Assembly: GCA_029934775.1 (NCBI GenBank) | Contig: JAOZLO010000149.1 | Span: 1 to 6,907, forward strand | Length of the DNA stretch: 6,907 nt | DNA from: Desulfocapsaceae bacterium | GTDB lineage: Bacteria; Desulfobacterota; Desulfobulbia; Desulfobulbales; Desulfocapsaceae | Direction of reading: 5' to 3' | Part shown: in pieces, positions 6,393 to 6,907 of the stretch | Numbering within the stretch: the stretch's first letter is position 1 | Layout of the letters: every line of letters starts with the position of its first letter | Translations under genes and position numbers: made by a program | The notes under the pieces: model-generated | Seen by the model: only the letters and a program-made list of their open reading frames with translations | What the model was told of the DNA's origin: nothing | Database searches by the model: none

Positions 6393-6907
6393 TTAAAGAG
6401 GTGTAGTGCTGGTTGACGGAGGATCCCATATGAGGCGGAATGTAAAACTTGTCTTACCTCCCAGGGCGGCCTTGGAAGATGCAACAAAATTATTCAAGGT
6501 CATTATAAGCCCTTCTTTGCGGCTCAGCAGAGAGTCGCAGTCAGACTCTGACGCACCTAATGAAACATAGTAGTTCTGGTCGCCGTCCCACTCCTGTGAA
6601 CTTTCAAATTCACTCATGCTGAGAGCAACAGAGCCGGAGTCAGTGTTCATCGATGCTGAAAAAGAAAAATTAACAGTATCTCCCAGACATTGAACAGAAG
6701 TTGTTTCTGTAGCGGCCGTAGGCTGCACTAGAGGTTCCTCCGGTTCTGGAGGTACTACCACCACCTCGTCCTGATTGTTTTCATCATCGTCTGAGCTTGA
6801 GGCGATCAGCGCTGCTCCACCACCAATTGCAGCCAGAGCCAGACCGACAGCTGCAACTGTTCCCCAACCAGAACCACTTTCTACTGCTATTTCCTCAGGT
6901 TCAGGCT
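6393..6907 (-). CDS. Protein of unknown function with one glycine/alanine-rich membrane-like segment, N-terminus beyond window
   Basis: The frame is open from the right edge to a TAA at 6393-6395, giving 170 visible C-terminal residues. They begin with a Pro/Glu-rich stretch, then a hydrophobic Gly/Ala-rich segment (visible residues about 14-36), then S-S-S-D-D-D-E-N-N, a Pro/Glu-rich spacer (about 48-64) and a tail of about 100 residues rich in Ser, Thr and Asp with two cysteines (in S-V-Q-C-L-G and S-D-C-D-S). The tail looks like a small extracytoplasmic domain, and its two cysteines could form a disulfide. The GTG at 6762-6764 is not a convincing start, because the frame stays open upstream and includes the hydrophobic segment. 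I do not recognise the family; membrane-anchored FecR-type or PEGA-type proteins can have such a segment, but nothing here is diagnostic. It is convergent with the operon, so it is transcribed separately. Confidence 0.75.
   Translation of the reverse strand, partial: PEPEEIAVESGSGWGTVAAVGLALAAIGGGAALIASSSDDDENNQDEVVVVPPEPEEPLVQPTAATETTSVQCLGDTVNFSFSASMNTDSGSVALSMSEFESSQEWDGDQNYYVSLGASESDCDSLLSRKEGLIMTLNNFVASSKAALGGKTSFTFRLIWDPPSTSTTPL

Overview
The window looks like a chromosomal signalling and envelope locus from a Gram-negative, delta-proteobacterium-like organism (Desulfobacterota is my best guess). The basis is the moderate-to-low GC by eye, long secreted TPR/CsgG-type proteins with a Lol-type lipoprotein, and a Hanks-type kinase with a periplasmic PEGA tail. 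The taxonomic placement is an inference from gene style, not from a marker gene.

Layout, left to right. A truncated FHA-domain gene reads leftward off the window (1-317, minus). A 311-bp divergent intergenic region follows (318-628). Within it is a small insertion-like element (406-533) with imperfect terminal inverted repeats and a perfect 9-bp flanking direct repeat, which looks like a MITE. Five plus-strand genes then form a tight operon (629-6358): a PP2C-type phosphatase, a secreted trypsin-like protease, a Ser/Thr kinase with one membrane segment and a C-terminal PEGA domain, a large secreted protein (Cys-less thioredoxin-like domain, TPRs, CsgG-like domain, FlgT-C-like domain), and a short lipoprotein with a second CsgG-like domain. 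Three of the four junctions are 4-bp ATGA overlaps. The kinase to thioredoxin/TPR junction is a 48-bp gap with its own Shine-Dalgarno. A convergent gene of unknown function with one glycine/alanine-rich membrane-like segment enters from the right edge (6393-6907, minus).

How the parts may work together (inference). The kinase, PP2C phosphatase and FHA phosphothreonine reader make a complete write/erase/read set in the cytoplasm. The kinase's PEGA tail, the protease, the TPR/CsgG protein and the CsgG-like lipoprotein would all be outside the inner membrane, so the operon appears to couple a periplasmic or outer-membrane state to cytoplasmic Ser/Thr phosphorylation. The secreted protease encoded between eraser and writer, and the unusual architecture of the 657-residue protein, are the least conventional parts. 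I do not recognise a named system with this gene order.
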